Assembly: GCA_002381765.1 (NCBI GenBank)
Contig: DFXX01000114.1
Coordinates: forward strand, 1 to 19,630
From: Bacteriovoracaceae bacterium UBA4097
GTDB taxonomy: Bacteria; Bdellovibrionota; Bacteriovoracia; Bacteriovoracales; Bacteriovoracaceae
Length of the DNA stretch: 19,630 nucleotides
Direction of reading: 5' to 3'
The first letter of the stretch is position 1. Each line of letters begins with the position of its first letter. Below, in pieces: positions 6,862 to 13,828 of this stretch. A model generated the notes under the pieces. The model was not told the origin of the DNA. It was given only the letters and a program-made list of their open reading frames with translations, and made no database searches. Made by a program: the position numbers and the translations under genes.

Positions 6862-7152
6862 AGATGTCGGAAAAAATCAGGCAGGATAAAGAACAGACTG
6901 GCTAACGATGTGCAGGGTTTTGTTTGGCTAGGCCGAAATGCGTTAGTCAGTTCTGACTCAACGTTGTTAGCTGCTGTAGTCTATGCACTTGTGGTGCCAT
7001 TCATTTATTTCGAATATTCAGGCACTTGTCGTCTAGGTTTGTGTTTTGCGGGGAATTGTGACTCGTTTAAATGGGGTGCTATTGCCCTGGGTGAAATGCA
7101 CCTTCACTAGAGAATGAGACCAGTACAAGCTACCATTACCAAGGAGGCGGTC
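6862..7152. other. Gap without a protein gene; paired segments, possible small RNA or leader
   Basis: No convincing protein gene lies here; the 66-codon frame at 6910-7110 has no ribosome site and random composition. The sequence can fold. AGTCAG-TT-CTGACT makes a hairpin near 6945-6960, extended by CGTT/AACG. AGACT (6895-6899) can pair with AGTCT near 6978-6982, with GCTAAC/GTTAGC inside. Downstream, GGTGC (7076-7080) pairs with GCACC, which competes with GTGAA/TTCAC. The first set could form on either strand. With the minus-strand terminator at 6829-6861, a minus-strand small RNA is one reading; a long structured leader for the Hpt gene on the plus strand is the other. I could not match it to tmRNA, 6S or RNase P RNA. 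Confidence 0.35.
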
Positions 7153-7419
7153 ATGGAAGTTACTGAAGAAATTAAACATAAGTATCTAGAAAGAAGAGTC
7201 AAGGATCTCGACGTTTGCTTTGAATCTTTAAAGAAGAAAAACTTCATGAGTCTGGAAAGAGTTGGTCACCGCCTCAAGGGCAGCGCCACCACCTTTGGTC
7301 ATCCAGAGCTTTCAAGTATAGGTGAAAAACTTGAAAGAAGCGCTGGGATGGAAGACGCGCCCCAAGTAGAGGCCGTCTTAAAAGAGTTCAATGTCTGGTT
7401 GAAACGGAAGCTTAGTTAA
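7153..7419 (+). CDS. Stand-alone histidine phosphotransfer (Hpt) protein
   Basis: An 88-residue single Hpt domain. The start is the ATG after AAGGAGG. The phosphoacceptor block HRLKGSATTFG carries His39 in the family pattern H-x-L-K-G-(S/A), and the helix continues HPELSSIGEKLE. Such proteins relay phosphoryl groups between hybrid kinases and response regulators in the cytoplasm. There is no kinase domain and no membrane segment, so the partner kinase is elsewhere. The gene converges on the NtrC-type regulator with an 8-base overlap of the 3' ends. The neighbourhood makes that regulator a candidate partner, but convergent genes are not co-transcribed, so this is only suggestive. Confidence 0.88.
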   Translation: MEVTEEIKHKYLERRVKDLDVCFESLKKKNFMSLERVGHRLKGSATTFGHPELSSIGEKLERSAGMEDAPQVEAVLKEFNVWLKRKLS

Positions 7420-8806
7420 GATTCATTTCCTTGAGCTTTCTATAAAGTGTCTTGCGGTCAATACCTAAGTCTTTTGCCGTCTGCTCTTTTGCCCCGTCAT
7501 TCTTATCGAAGATAAACTGAATGTATTTCTTACTCAATTCATCTAGCGTCATGGATCTATCCTGCTCGAAGCTCACTCCTTCTTTGGGGGAGCTTTCAGC
7601 CGCTTTCTCTTTAGGGAAAAGATCATCTGTCGGAAGATCTTCGGCCTGTAAATATTCTGACGTTGAAAGAACGACTGCTCTTTCAATAGCATTCTCTAAT
7701 TCTCTTACGTTACCTTTCCACTCATGGCTTTCAAGTTTTTGTATGGCATCCTTAGTGAAGCCTTTCACTTGAACTTTATTCATGAGAGCGAATTTTTTGA
7801 GAAAATATTCACTCAGCGGCAAGATATCATCCTTTCTCTCTCTAAGAGGTGGCATAAATATGGGTATAACATTTAAGCGGAAAAATAAGTCTTCACGGAA
7901 GCGACCTTCAGTAACTTCTTTTCTTAAATCTTTATGAGTCGCACAGATAATTCTGGCAGAAATGTCTCGATATTGGTTTTCTCCAATCCGCTTAACCTTT
8001 CTTTCTTGTAAGACACGCAGAAGCTTGGCTTGAAGTGGTAATGAGAGATCGCCGATTTCATCCAGGAAAAGTGTTCCTTTATTAGCTTCCTCAAAAAGTC
8101 CGATTTTCTTTTCATTGGCGCCGGTGAAGGCTCCTTTGGCGTGACCAAAAAGTTCAGACTCCAGTAGGTTCTCGGGTATTGCCGAGCAATTGATGGCAAT
8201 GAAGGGACCATCTTTCTTATCACCAAGTTCATGAACGGCCTTTGCGATAACTTCCTTACCAGAACCACTTTCACCAGTAATAAGAATATTGGCCTGACTA
8301 CTTGAAACCCGCTTAGCAAGCTCCAGGGCTTTTTTAAATCCTTGTGATTTTCCGATAACACCTTTGAGTCCCATGTAGTCTTCCTGGAAAAGACTCTTAA
8401 GGCTGGTGTTCTCCTGTTGAACTTCATTTAGGAAGAGGGCCCTTTGAACAGAAATGAGTAGTTGAGGTATGTGAAGAGGCTTAAGAACAAAGTCATAAGC
8501 TCCTGCTTCTATCGCCTCAACAGCAGTCTCCACACTCCCTTCAGAGGTCATGAGAATGATGGGCAGTGAGGAATTTGATCTGCGAATTCTGCGAATGAAT
8601 TCAAGGCCTGACATCGCAGGGAGTTTTAGGTCGGAGATGACAACATCAGGCTCAGCTCTTTTGCTATCGATATCGATGAGAGCTTCTTCGGCATTACTGT
8701 AGGCCAGGACTTTGTATCCCCGCTGCTTAAAGAAGCTAGAAAGGAGATCCAAAAGGTCCAAATCATCATCAATCAAGGCTATGGAAGAGTTGTTTTTTAA
8801 TTTCAC
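7412..8806 (-). CDS. NtrC-family sigma-54-dependent response regulator
   Basis: A 464-residue transcription activator with three domains. The receiver (about 7-122) has the acidic pocket Asp13-Asp14-Asp15, phosphoacceptor Asp59, Thr87 and Lys109. The AAA+ domain (about 148-380) has Walker A GESGSGKE (178-185), the sigma-54 contact loop GAFTGA (225-230), Walker B TLFLDE (245-250) and Arg304/Arg310 in FREDLFFRLN. The Fis-type helix-turn-helix (about 420-464) ends DLGIDRKTLYRKLKEMNLN. All residues needed for phosphorylation, ATP hydrolysis and sigma-54 contact are present. The start is a GTG; AAAGGA lies somewhat far upstream. The cognate kinase is not adjacent. A good sigma-70 promoter precedes it. 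Target genes cannot be read here; I found no convincing -24/-12 sigma-54 promoter in the window. Confidence 0.95.
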   Translation of the reverse strand: MKLKNNSSIALIDDDLDLLDLLSSFFKQRGYKVLAYSNAEEALIDIDSKRAEPDVVISDLKLPAMSGLEFIRRIRRSNSSLPIILMTSEGSVETAVEAIEAGAYDFVLKPLHIPQLLISVQRALFLNEVQQENTSLKSLFQEDYMGLKGVIGKSQGFKKALELAKRVSSSQANILITGESGSGKEVIAKAVHELGDKKDGPFIAINCSAIPENLLESELFGHAKGAFTGANEKKIGLFEEANKGTLFLDEIGDLSLPLQAKLLRVLQERKVKRIGENQYRDISARIICATHKDLRKEVTEGRFREDLFFRLNVIPIFMPPLRERKDDILPLSEYFLKKFALMNKVQVKGFTKDAIQKLESHEWKGNVRELENAIERAVVLSTSEYLQAEDLPTDDLFPKEKAAESSPKEGVSFEQDRSMTLDELSKKYIQFIFDKNDGAKEQTAKDLGIDRKTLYRKLKEMNLN

Positions 8807-8839
8807 GGGGCTAAAATCCTTTGATGGGAAATTTTGCCT

Positions 8840-8868
8840 AATATAGTGGCAGAAGTACCCAGTGACAA
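8840..8868 (-). promoter_or_regulatory. Sigma-70 promoter for the response regulator
   Basis: On the minus strand TTGTCA (8863-8868), a 17-base spacer and TATATT (8840-8845) match the housekeeping consensus in 5 and 4-5 positions respectively. Transcription would start near 8833, about 27 bases before the GTG. A perfect 10-base palindrome, TTGTTAACAA (8877-8886), lies just upstream of the -35 box. Confidence 0.65.
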
Positions 8869-8895
8869 GACATTCCTTGTTAACAAATCTCTGTG

Positions 8896-8933
8896 TTTAC
8901 AATGACTTGTATCGCCATTATTAATCGATACAA
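8896..8933 (+). promoter_or_regulatory. Promoter with overlapping inverted-repeat operator, ahead of the 9042 gene
   Basis: TTGTATCG (8907-8914) and CGATACAA (8926-8933) form a perfect 8-base inverted repeat with an 11-base spacer, the shape of a dimeric regulator site. It straddles the -10 box of one candidate promoter (TTTACA 8896-8901, 17 bases, TATTAA 8919-8924). Alternatively its arms supply the promoter themselves (TTGTAT, 16 bases, TACAAT). Either way a protein bound there would block transcription toward 9042. Confidence 0.45.
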
Positions 8934-9041
8934 TTGTTGCACAGTGAGATTCAAGAAGGATTATTGAGCAGTCTTTCCTTGCGAAATGCCAGTTGAGGGA
9001 ACTTTTGGGACAATTAGTCCTGAAAGCTTAAAAGGCGAGCA

Positions 9042-9725
9042 ATGAATCTTACCGAGTCCATGAAATATGTATTTAAGAACAGGGGCACCAGTCTTTTGTC
9101 TGATTTCTGGCAAGAAGATCTTAGGGGAATTTTGCGTGAGGTTAAAGATGATGTCATTCATGCCTTTAATAGCTCTGATAAAAAACTGCGACCAACTTTG
9201 AGTGAATGGAAAGATTCGGCTTTTGACGCTTTGACCGTAATCAGGCATTCACCGGATCGAGTCAAGAATGGCTTTGTAAATTTTCAAGATGACTTTTTAA
9301 AGGAGCTCGAGAACCAAAAGGATCCAAAAGAGAAGGCCATGTTTTGCCTCAAGGTCATGGGTGCACTGACTTCATTTGCTATAACTGCTGCTTATGGTGT
9401 TCGGAGAGCTCGCGTAGACATGTATTTACCGGGTATTAAAAATAGTAGAAGTGCTTTTACTCAGTTTTTACTGACTGAGGTCATACTCAAAATGAGCAGA
9501 CTCTTTATTATGAGGTTTATCTCTGAAGTGGAAAATCAGATAACTGAACCAGAAGAGAGAAAGAAGCTGAGCTTTTTTAAAAAGATGTTGAATGATAACC
9601 CAAGTCAGGTTGATGAAACTCTCGAGGCTACTCCTGGAGATAAGGCATTTGAAATTGTTGAATCTCTAAAGATCTATGTCATGACTGGAAAAAAGCACGA
9701 TGACATCGCCGGAAAAGGAATTTAA
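9042..9725 (+). CDS. Conserved-looking hypothetical protein, unknown function
   Basis: A 227-residue protein that I do not recognise. Codon use and composition match its neighbours and the frame is long, so it is almost certainly real. Residues 1-95 are polar and helical, with many Asp/Lys pairs. Residues 105-120 (VMGALTSFAITAAYGV) and about 139-160 are hydrophobic helices that could dip into or associate with a membrane, with a basic RRAR between them. The C-terminal 60 residues are acidic and polar. There is no signal peptide, and no cysteine pair or catalytic motif that I can name. It precedes pdxH by 9 bases and may share its transcript. An operator-like repeat 110-135 bases upstream suggests that it is regulated. 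Confidence 0.75.
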   Translation: MNLTESMKYVFKNRGTSLLSDFWQEDLRGILREVKDDVIHAFNSSDKKLRPTLSEWKDSAFDALTVIRHSPDRVKNGFVNFQDDFLKELENQKDPKEKAMFCLKVMGALTSFAITAAYGVRRARVDMYLPGIKNSRSAFTQFLLTEVILKMSRLFIMRFISEVENQITEPEERKKLSFFKKMLNDNPSQVDETLEATPGDKAFEIVESLKIYVMTGKKHDDIAGKGI

Positions 9726-9734
9726 TCTACTGCC

Positions 9735-10388
9735 ATGATGAATCTAAATGAAACGTTAGAAAATCTTAGAGGCATTTACCAAGCTGCAAAGTTTGATCTT
9801 GAGGATTGTAACTCTAACCCTGAACTGCAGTTTGATTTTTGGATGGAGAATGCCATCAAGGCTCATTGTGATGAACCTAATGCATTTGTCCTTTCAACCG
9901 TAGATAAAAATAATCGCCCCCATGGCAGGGTAGTTCTCTTAAAAGGTATCTCTCAGAATCAATTTGTCTTTTATACCAATTACGATAGTACGAAGTCCCA
10001 GGAGATGGAAGCTAATGATCGGGTTTCTCTTACCTTCTTTTGGCTACCATTAGCGAGACAGATTCGTATCGAAGGAAAGGTTTCAAGAGTTTCTTCAGAA
10101 ACTTCGGATGATTATTTCCAGAAAAGACCAAGAGGTAGTCAACTAGGAGCGATTGCTTCACCTCAAAGTAAAAAAGTCTCCTCTCGCGAAGAGCTTGAGA
10201 AGCTCTTTTTAGAAGTAGAAAAGAAGTTTCAAGGTACTGAGGAAATACCCAGACCAGCAAATTGGGGTGGCTTTGCTGTCACTCCGGATTATTTTGAGTT
10301 CTGGCAGGGAAGAAGTAACAGGATGCATGATCGCATAGCTTACGAGAAAGATGGTCAGGGCTGGAAATTAGCGAGACTCGCTCCCTGA
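9735..10388 (+). CDS. pdxH: Pyridoxamine/pyridoxine 5'-phosphate oxidase
   Basis: A 217-residue FMN enzyme that oxidises pyridoxamine or pyridoxine phosphate to pyridoxal phosphate, the last step of vitamin B6 synthesis and salvage. FMN-site blocks are clear: GRVVLLKG (64-71), YTNYDSTKS (80-88) and FFWLPLARQIRIEG (101-114). RPRGSQLGAIASPQS (131-145) and the C-terminal signature beginning RPANWGG (173-179) and ending in RLAP are family-typical; RSNRMHDR (183-190) carries the Arg-x-His-type substrate contacts in variant form. The length is standard. Two Met codons open the frame, and there is no good Shine-Dalgarno site. The last 21 bases overlap the 3' end of the convergent PAP2 gene. Confidence 0.95.
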   Translation: MMNLNETLENLRGIYQAAKFDLEDCNSNPELQFDFWMENAIKAHCDEPNAFVLSTVDKNNRPHGRVVLLKGISQNQFVFYTNYDSTKSQEMEANDRVSLTFFWLPLARQIRIEGKVSRVSSETSDDYFQKRPRGSQLGAIASPQSKKVSSREELEKLFLEVEKKFQGTEEIPRPANWGGFAVTPDYFEFWQGRSNRMHDRIAYEKDGQGWKLARLAP

Positions 10389-10943
10389 TTTTTCTATTCT
10401 TTTAAAGCACCAACTCATCATTAATGCCCAAAAGATTCCTATTACAGTTCCACCAAGAATATCTCCTGGGTAGTGTACACCTAGGTAGATTCTGCTGTAA
10501 CTGATGACAAGTGGAAGAGTGATAATGAAAATGAAATAAGGCTTTTTAAGCTGCAGACATCTGAGAGAGAAGACGGCCAGAGCAATTGAATTAGAAGCGT
10601 GTGAAGAAACAAAACCAAACTTTCCGCCACACTTCTGTCCAAATTGATAAATAAGATCTTTAAGTTCTGCAACTCTACAAGGTCTCATTCGATTGAAGAT
10701 GTTTTTAAATATATATGATGAGGTCACATCTGAAGCGATGATAGCCAAAAATAAAAACAAGATGAATAAGAGAAAAACCTTCTTATTCAAGTTATAATAG
10801 GCGATCCAAATCGGCATAAGCATTAGTGGTAGCCAAATGAGTCCACCCGAAAAGAAAACCATTAACGGGTTTAACCATTCTGAATGCCATGAATTGATGA
10901 AAAGAAAAAATGAGCGATCAATAGCCAGTAAGCTGTCGATCAT
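10368..10943 (-). CDS. PAP2-family membrane phosphatase (lipid phosphatase)
   Basis: A 191-residue inner-membrane protein with five to six hydrophobic segments. The three PAP2 motifs are complete: Lys80-x6-Arg87-Pro88, Ser-Ser-His (113-115, in SSHAS where many members have PSGH), and Ser150-Arg151-x5-His157-x3-Asp161. Family members remove phosphate from undecaprenyl pyrophosphate, phosphatidylglycerophosphate or lipid A (PgpB, BcrC, LpxE, LpxF). It is translationally coupled to the upstream sugar synthase gene by an ATGA overlap, which points to a shared lipid pathway. Two readings fit: recycling the polyprenyl carrier, or stripping a phosphate from lipid A so that a sugar can be placed there. 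The sequence alone does not decide between them. Confidence 0.88.
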   Translation of the reverse strand: MIDSLLAIDRSFFLFINSWHSEWLNPLMVFFSGGLIWLPLMLMPIWIAYYNLNKKVFLLFILFLFLAIIASDVTSSYIFKNIFNRMRPCRVAELKDLIYQFGQKCGGKFGFVSSHASNSIALAVFSLRCLQLKKPYFIFIITLPLVISYSRIYLGVHYPGDILGGTVIGIFWALMMSWCFKRIEKSGSESR

Positions 10944-11668
10944 TGAAGGACACCTAAAACTTTTTTGAATCTCATTCTAAAGACATTGATGACTGCTTCA
11001 AAAATAATCTTTCTACTCATCTTTGACTTACCTTCACTTCTTTCAAAAAAAGTAATCGGGGTTTCAATGCAAGGAAGGCCAAGTGACCAAATCTTATACT
11101 TCAGTTCAATCTGGAAGGCATAACCAATCGAGAAGACCTTATCTAAATTTAAAGAAGATAGAGCCTTTCGGGTATAGCCATTGAAGCCACCAGTAGAATC
11201 AAAAAAAGGAATACCAGTAATAGTTCTGGCATAAATCGAAGCGAAATAAGAAAGCAGTAGGCGATGCATTGGCCAGTTCATAATTCTAATTCCGCCTGTA
11301 TATCGTGAGCCAATAACTAGATCATACTGACCAAGCTGATTCACAAAATTAGGAATGGCTTCCGGTTCATGTGAGAAATCACAATCCATGGTGATAACGC
11401 CCTCAAAGCCCTTCTCTAGTGCCCATTTAAAGCCTTTTATGTAAGCAGTGCCAAGACCAAGTTTTCCCGTTCTTTGGAGAAGGAAGAGATTATTCTTTTT
11501 TTCCTGGAAAGACTTAACGACTTCGGCAGTTCCGTCAGGAGAACCATCATCGATGATAAGGATGTTAAGATCAGGATGAAGATTATTTAACGTCACTAGC
11601 ATTTTTTCGATGTTAGCAATTTCATTATAGGTTGGTATGATAACAACCGTTTTATTCAAACTGATCAA
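10940..11668 (-). CDS. Polyprenyl-phosphate mannosyltransferase-like GT2 (DPM1 family)
   Basis: A 242-residue glycosyltransferase family 2 enzyme of the dolichol-phosphate mannose synthase type. Visible features are VVIIPTYNE (8-16), IIDDGSPDGT (38-47) with the nucleotide-sugar Asp pair, MDCDFSHEP (94-102; the family has MDADLSHPP) with metal-binding Asp95/Asp97, and the GGFNGY/FERSEGKSKM region typical of this group. It ends without a membrane domain, like human DPM1 and mycobacterial Ppm1. The product would be polyprenyl-phosphate-mannose or another hexose, used as donor outside the cytoplasm by GT39-type enzymes such as the one divergently encoded at 11732. The start is a TTG after AGGG; an in-frame stop 24 bases further up excludes a longer form. 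Confidence 0.88.
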   Translation of the reverse strand: MISLNKTVVIIPTYNEIANIEKMLVTLNNLHPDLNILIIDDGSPDGTAEVVKSFQEKKNNLFLLQRTGKLGLGTAYIKGFKWALEKGFEGVITMDCDFSHEPEAIPNFVNQLGQYDLVIGSRYTGGIRIMNWPMHRLLLSYFASIYARTITGIPFFDSTGGFNGYTRKALSSLNLDKVFSIGYAFQIELKYKIWSLGLPCIETPITFFERSEGKSKMSRKIIFEAVINVFRMRFKKVLGVLQ

Positions 11669-11700
11669 ATGAGTACCCTGGCTTGAGTTTTAGGTTAAAT

Positions 11701-11713
11701 TTGTATCATACAA
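11701..11713. repeat. Palindrome TTGTAT-C-ATACAA between divergent glycosyltransferase genes
   Basis: Perfect 6-base arms around one base, in the 63-base gap between the divergent GT2 and GT39 genes, where it would overlap promoters for both. Its half-site TTGTATC is the same as in the inverted repeat at 8907-8933, though the spacing differs. Confidence 0.4.
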
Positions 11714-11731
11714 TACTGAAAATGGCGAAAC

Positions 11732-13060
11732 ATGACAAAATTTTTAAAGCTTCTCCTTGCGACCCTTTTCCTAATTCAAATACTTGTTTCTACGGGATTT
11801 GAGCTCGCCCATGATGAAGCTTATTACTGGTTATACTCACAAAACTTGGCCTGGGGGTATTTTGATCACCCACCTTTAGTAGGTATAGTGATAAGGCTCT
11901 TTTCTTTTCTTCCGCACTCAGAGTTTTCTATCAGAATTGGCTTTATCATTCTTCAGTTTTTGGCCCTCTTCGCCCTTTTCCCCCTACTGCGGGATAAACA
12001 AGATAGAACGACAGCTAGCATTCTCTACTTCTCCTTTCCCTTAGTTTCCTTTGCTGGTCTTTTGGCGTTGCCAGATATGCCATTGGTCTTTATGAGCGCA
12101 CTATACTGTCTCGGATTAAATAGGTTTTTGGATAAAAAAGATATGACGAGTTGCCTCACTTTAGCAGTCGTGATCCCTCTTCTCTTGTATGCCAAGTATC
12201 ATGGAATCTTACTCGTGTTCTTTACCATCCTTGCAATACCCAGCCTTTTAAAAGAGAAGAAATTTTATCTTATTGCTCTCATGTCTCTTCTTCTCTTTCT
12301 TCCCCATGTTTGGTGGCAGTATCAGCATGATTTTTCAACTCTCAGATATCATTTCATCGAACGCCCCAGTAGTGCGTTTAGCTTCAAAAGAATTTTTGAA
12401 TACTTAGGTGTTCAACTTCTTTTAGCAGGTGCTCTTGCAGGTCCGCTTGTTTGGTGGAGTGTTCTCAAGCGACCAACTCAAAGTCAGTTTGAAAGGGCCA
12501 TGAAATTCATCTCGGTGGGAACAATAATATTTTTTCTTGTTTCTAGCTTCAGTAAAAGAGTGGAGGCCAATTGGACCATATTCCTTGCGATCCCACTCAC
12601 CTATCTAGTAGCTTCTTCATTCTGGTGGAGAACAAGATCTGGAAAGATGCTGCTTTATACTTCTTTTTTTATCGTATTATTAGCGCGACTACTGTTTCTT
12701 GCACCGGCCGATTTAGTAAAGATCAAAAGGCTCAAAGAGTTTAGTGGTTGGAAAGAATGGTCAATGCAGATGGATAAGATGTGTGATGGTAGGCTGGTGG
12801 CAAACTCCTATCAAATTGCCTCTAAACTATCCTTTTACCTGAAGCAGGAAGTGCATTCACTTAATTATCACTCTCGTAAAAACCAGTTTGATTATTGGAG
12901 ATTTGACCAAAAGATCCCGAGCGAAAAAGTATGTTATATCACAGATAAAGCTGATTTTCTGGGTGAATCCATTGTAACTCCCGAGGGAAAGCAGCTTAAA
13001 ATGGTGCGAGCGCATAGTCTCTCTGAGCTCCTCCAGAGAAAAGCAAATTCTATGAGATAA
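11732..13060 (+). CDS. GT39/ArnT-type integral membrane glycosyltransferase
   Basis: A 442-residue protein with about nine or ten membrane segments. After the first segment comes the PMT_2/ArnT signature: HDEAYYW (27-33; Asp28-Glu29 in the first periplasmic loop) and GYFDHPPL (42-49), followed by a second acidic position, LALPDMPLVF (Asp115). Such enzymes take sugar from a polyprenyl-phosphate carrier on the outer face of the inner membrane and add it to lipid A (ArnT), protein (PMT) or another glycolipid. The C-terminal part (about 330-442) is soluble and periplasmic. It diverges from the GT2 gene that would make its donor. It is shorter than E. coli ArnT (550), mainly at the C-terminal domain. 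The acceptor is unknown; lipid A is the leading candidate from context. Confidence 0.88.
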   Translation: MTKFLKLLLATLFLIQILVSTGFELAHDEAYYWLYSQNLAWGYFDHPPLVGIVIRLFSFLPHSEFSIRIGFIILQFLALFALFPLLRDKQDRTTASILYFSFPLVSFAGLLALPDMPLVFMSALYCLGLNRFLDKKDMTSCLTLAVVIPLLLYAKYHGILLVFFTILAIPSLLKEKKFYLIALMSLLLFLPHVWWQYQHDFSTLRYHFIERPSSAFSFKRIFEYLGVQLLLAGALAGPLVWWSVLKRPTQSQFERAMKFISVGTIIFFLVSSFSKRVEANWTIFLAIPLTYLVASSFWWRTRSGKMLLYTSFFIVLLARLLFLAPADLVKIKRLKEFSGWKEWSMQMDKMCDGRLVANSYQIASKLSFYLKQEVHSLNYHSRKNQFDYWRFDQKIPSEKVCYITDKADFLGESIVTPEGKQLKMVRAHSLSELLQRKANSMR

Positions 13061-13098
13061 GTCTTGAATTATTAGACATTTATCCGTTAAGTGAATAT

Positions 13099-13827
13099 AT
13101 GCTTAAGTTCAATCTTCAAAACTCCTATGACAAAGTAAGGTTTCTCACCATACTTCAGTTTCTTTTGGTGTTAGTGGGGTTTGTCGCTGAAGCCATCTTT
13201 ACTCAATCGGTATTGAACTTCTCCTTCCTCTTTCAAATGATTCTGCTCTTAATAACTTATAATTTTTATTACATCGCTCTCAATAATCTCTATTTTTCAT
13301 ACTGGAATATCTCACTTATCCTGGGGATCTATTATCTAGTGAGCTTAAGTCGCAATTTTCTAGTAATCGGGCACCCTTTTGTGGCGCTCTTATTCTGTTT
13401 TAGTCTGATCTTTCTTCTGACAGCTTGTTACATTATTTCTTCCCCGCTTTATTATCCGCGCTTTCATTGGTGGGAATATGACTTTCGCTATCGAGCGGAT
13501 ATTAAGTGTTGGATTGAAACCGATGGACTGCAAGTCAAAGGCAGACTGTCTGATATTCGAAGAGGGGCAGCTTGTTTAGAGCTTTTCAATCAAATGCCAG
13601 TAGGCCAGTCAATTCAGATTACTATTGAGCTCCTGAATCAAAGTTTTACTCTTTTTGCAGAAGTCCGATCCAAGCGTGAGCCTATTATTGGCAGATCCAT
13701 TATTTATGGAGTGAAGTTCATTAGTTCAGATCTTGAACAAAGGCAGCGCTTGAAGTTCTTAACCAATTACTGGAATGAGAGTAAAAAAATCAAAATCCGA
13801 AACAAGTTTGCTCTCTCTGATAAATAA
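13099..13827 (+). CDS. Membrane protein with degenerate PilZ-like domain
   Basis: A 242-residue protein. Four hydrophobic segments lie at about 14-31, 42-62, 69-86 and 94-115. A soluble domain (about 126-228) follows with a PilZ pattern: an Arg-rich entry (FRYRAD, 129-134), a strand ending in LSDIRRGAACLEL (150-162), a middle strand pair and a YGVKF strand. Active PilZ domains bind cyclic di-GMP through RxxxR and (D/N)xSxxG. Here the first is replaced by Arg-Tyr-Arg, and the second reads Asp-Ile-Arg-Arg-Gly-Ala, losing both the Ser and the final Gly. The domain may not bind the ligand and may serve as a protein-protein module. It starts 38 bases after the GT39 gene and may share its transcript. 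The domain call is by pattern only. Confidence 0.65.
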   Translation: MLKFNLQNSYDKVRFLTILQFLLVLVGFVAEAIFTQSVLNFSFLFQMILLLITYNFYYIALNNLYFSYWNISLILGIYYLVSLSRNFLVIGHPFVALLFCFSLIFLLTACYIISSPLYYPRFHWWEYDFRYRADIKCWIETDGLQVKGRLSDIRRGAACLELFNQMPVGQSIQITIELLNQSFTLFAEVRSKREPIIGRSIIYGVKFISSDLEQRQRLKFLTNYWNESKKIKIRNKFALSDK

Positions 13828-13828
13828 A

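Noticed and set aside
6910..7110. 66-codon plus-strand frame in the gap before the Hpt gene
   Set aside because: No ribosome site, unbalanced composition rich in Cys, Gly and Phe, and it crosses the paired RNA-like segments.
6862..7152. tmRNA, 6S RNA or RNase P RNA in the gap
   Set aside because: I looked for the tRNA-like ends and tag frame of tmRNA, the 6S central bubble and RNase P core motifs and found no convincing match.
7924..8427. 167-codon minus-strand frame inside the NtrC-type regulator
   Set aside because: It is a shadow of the regulator's AAA+ domain in another frame; the regulator frame carries every conserved motif.
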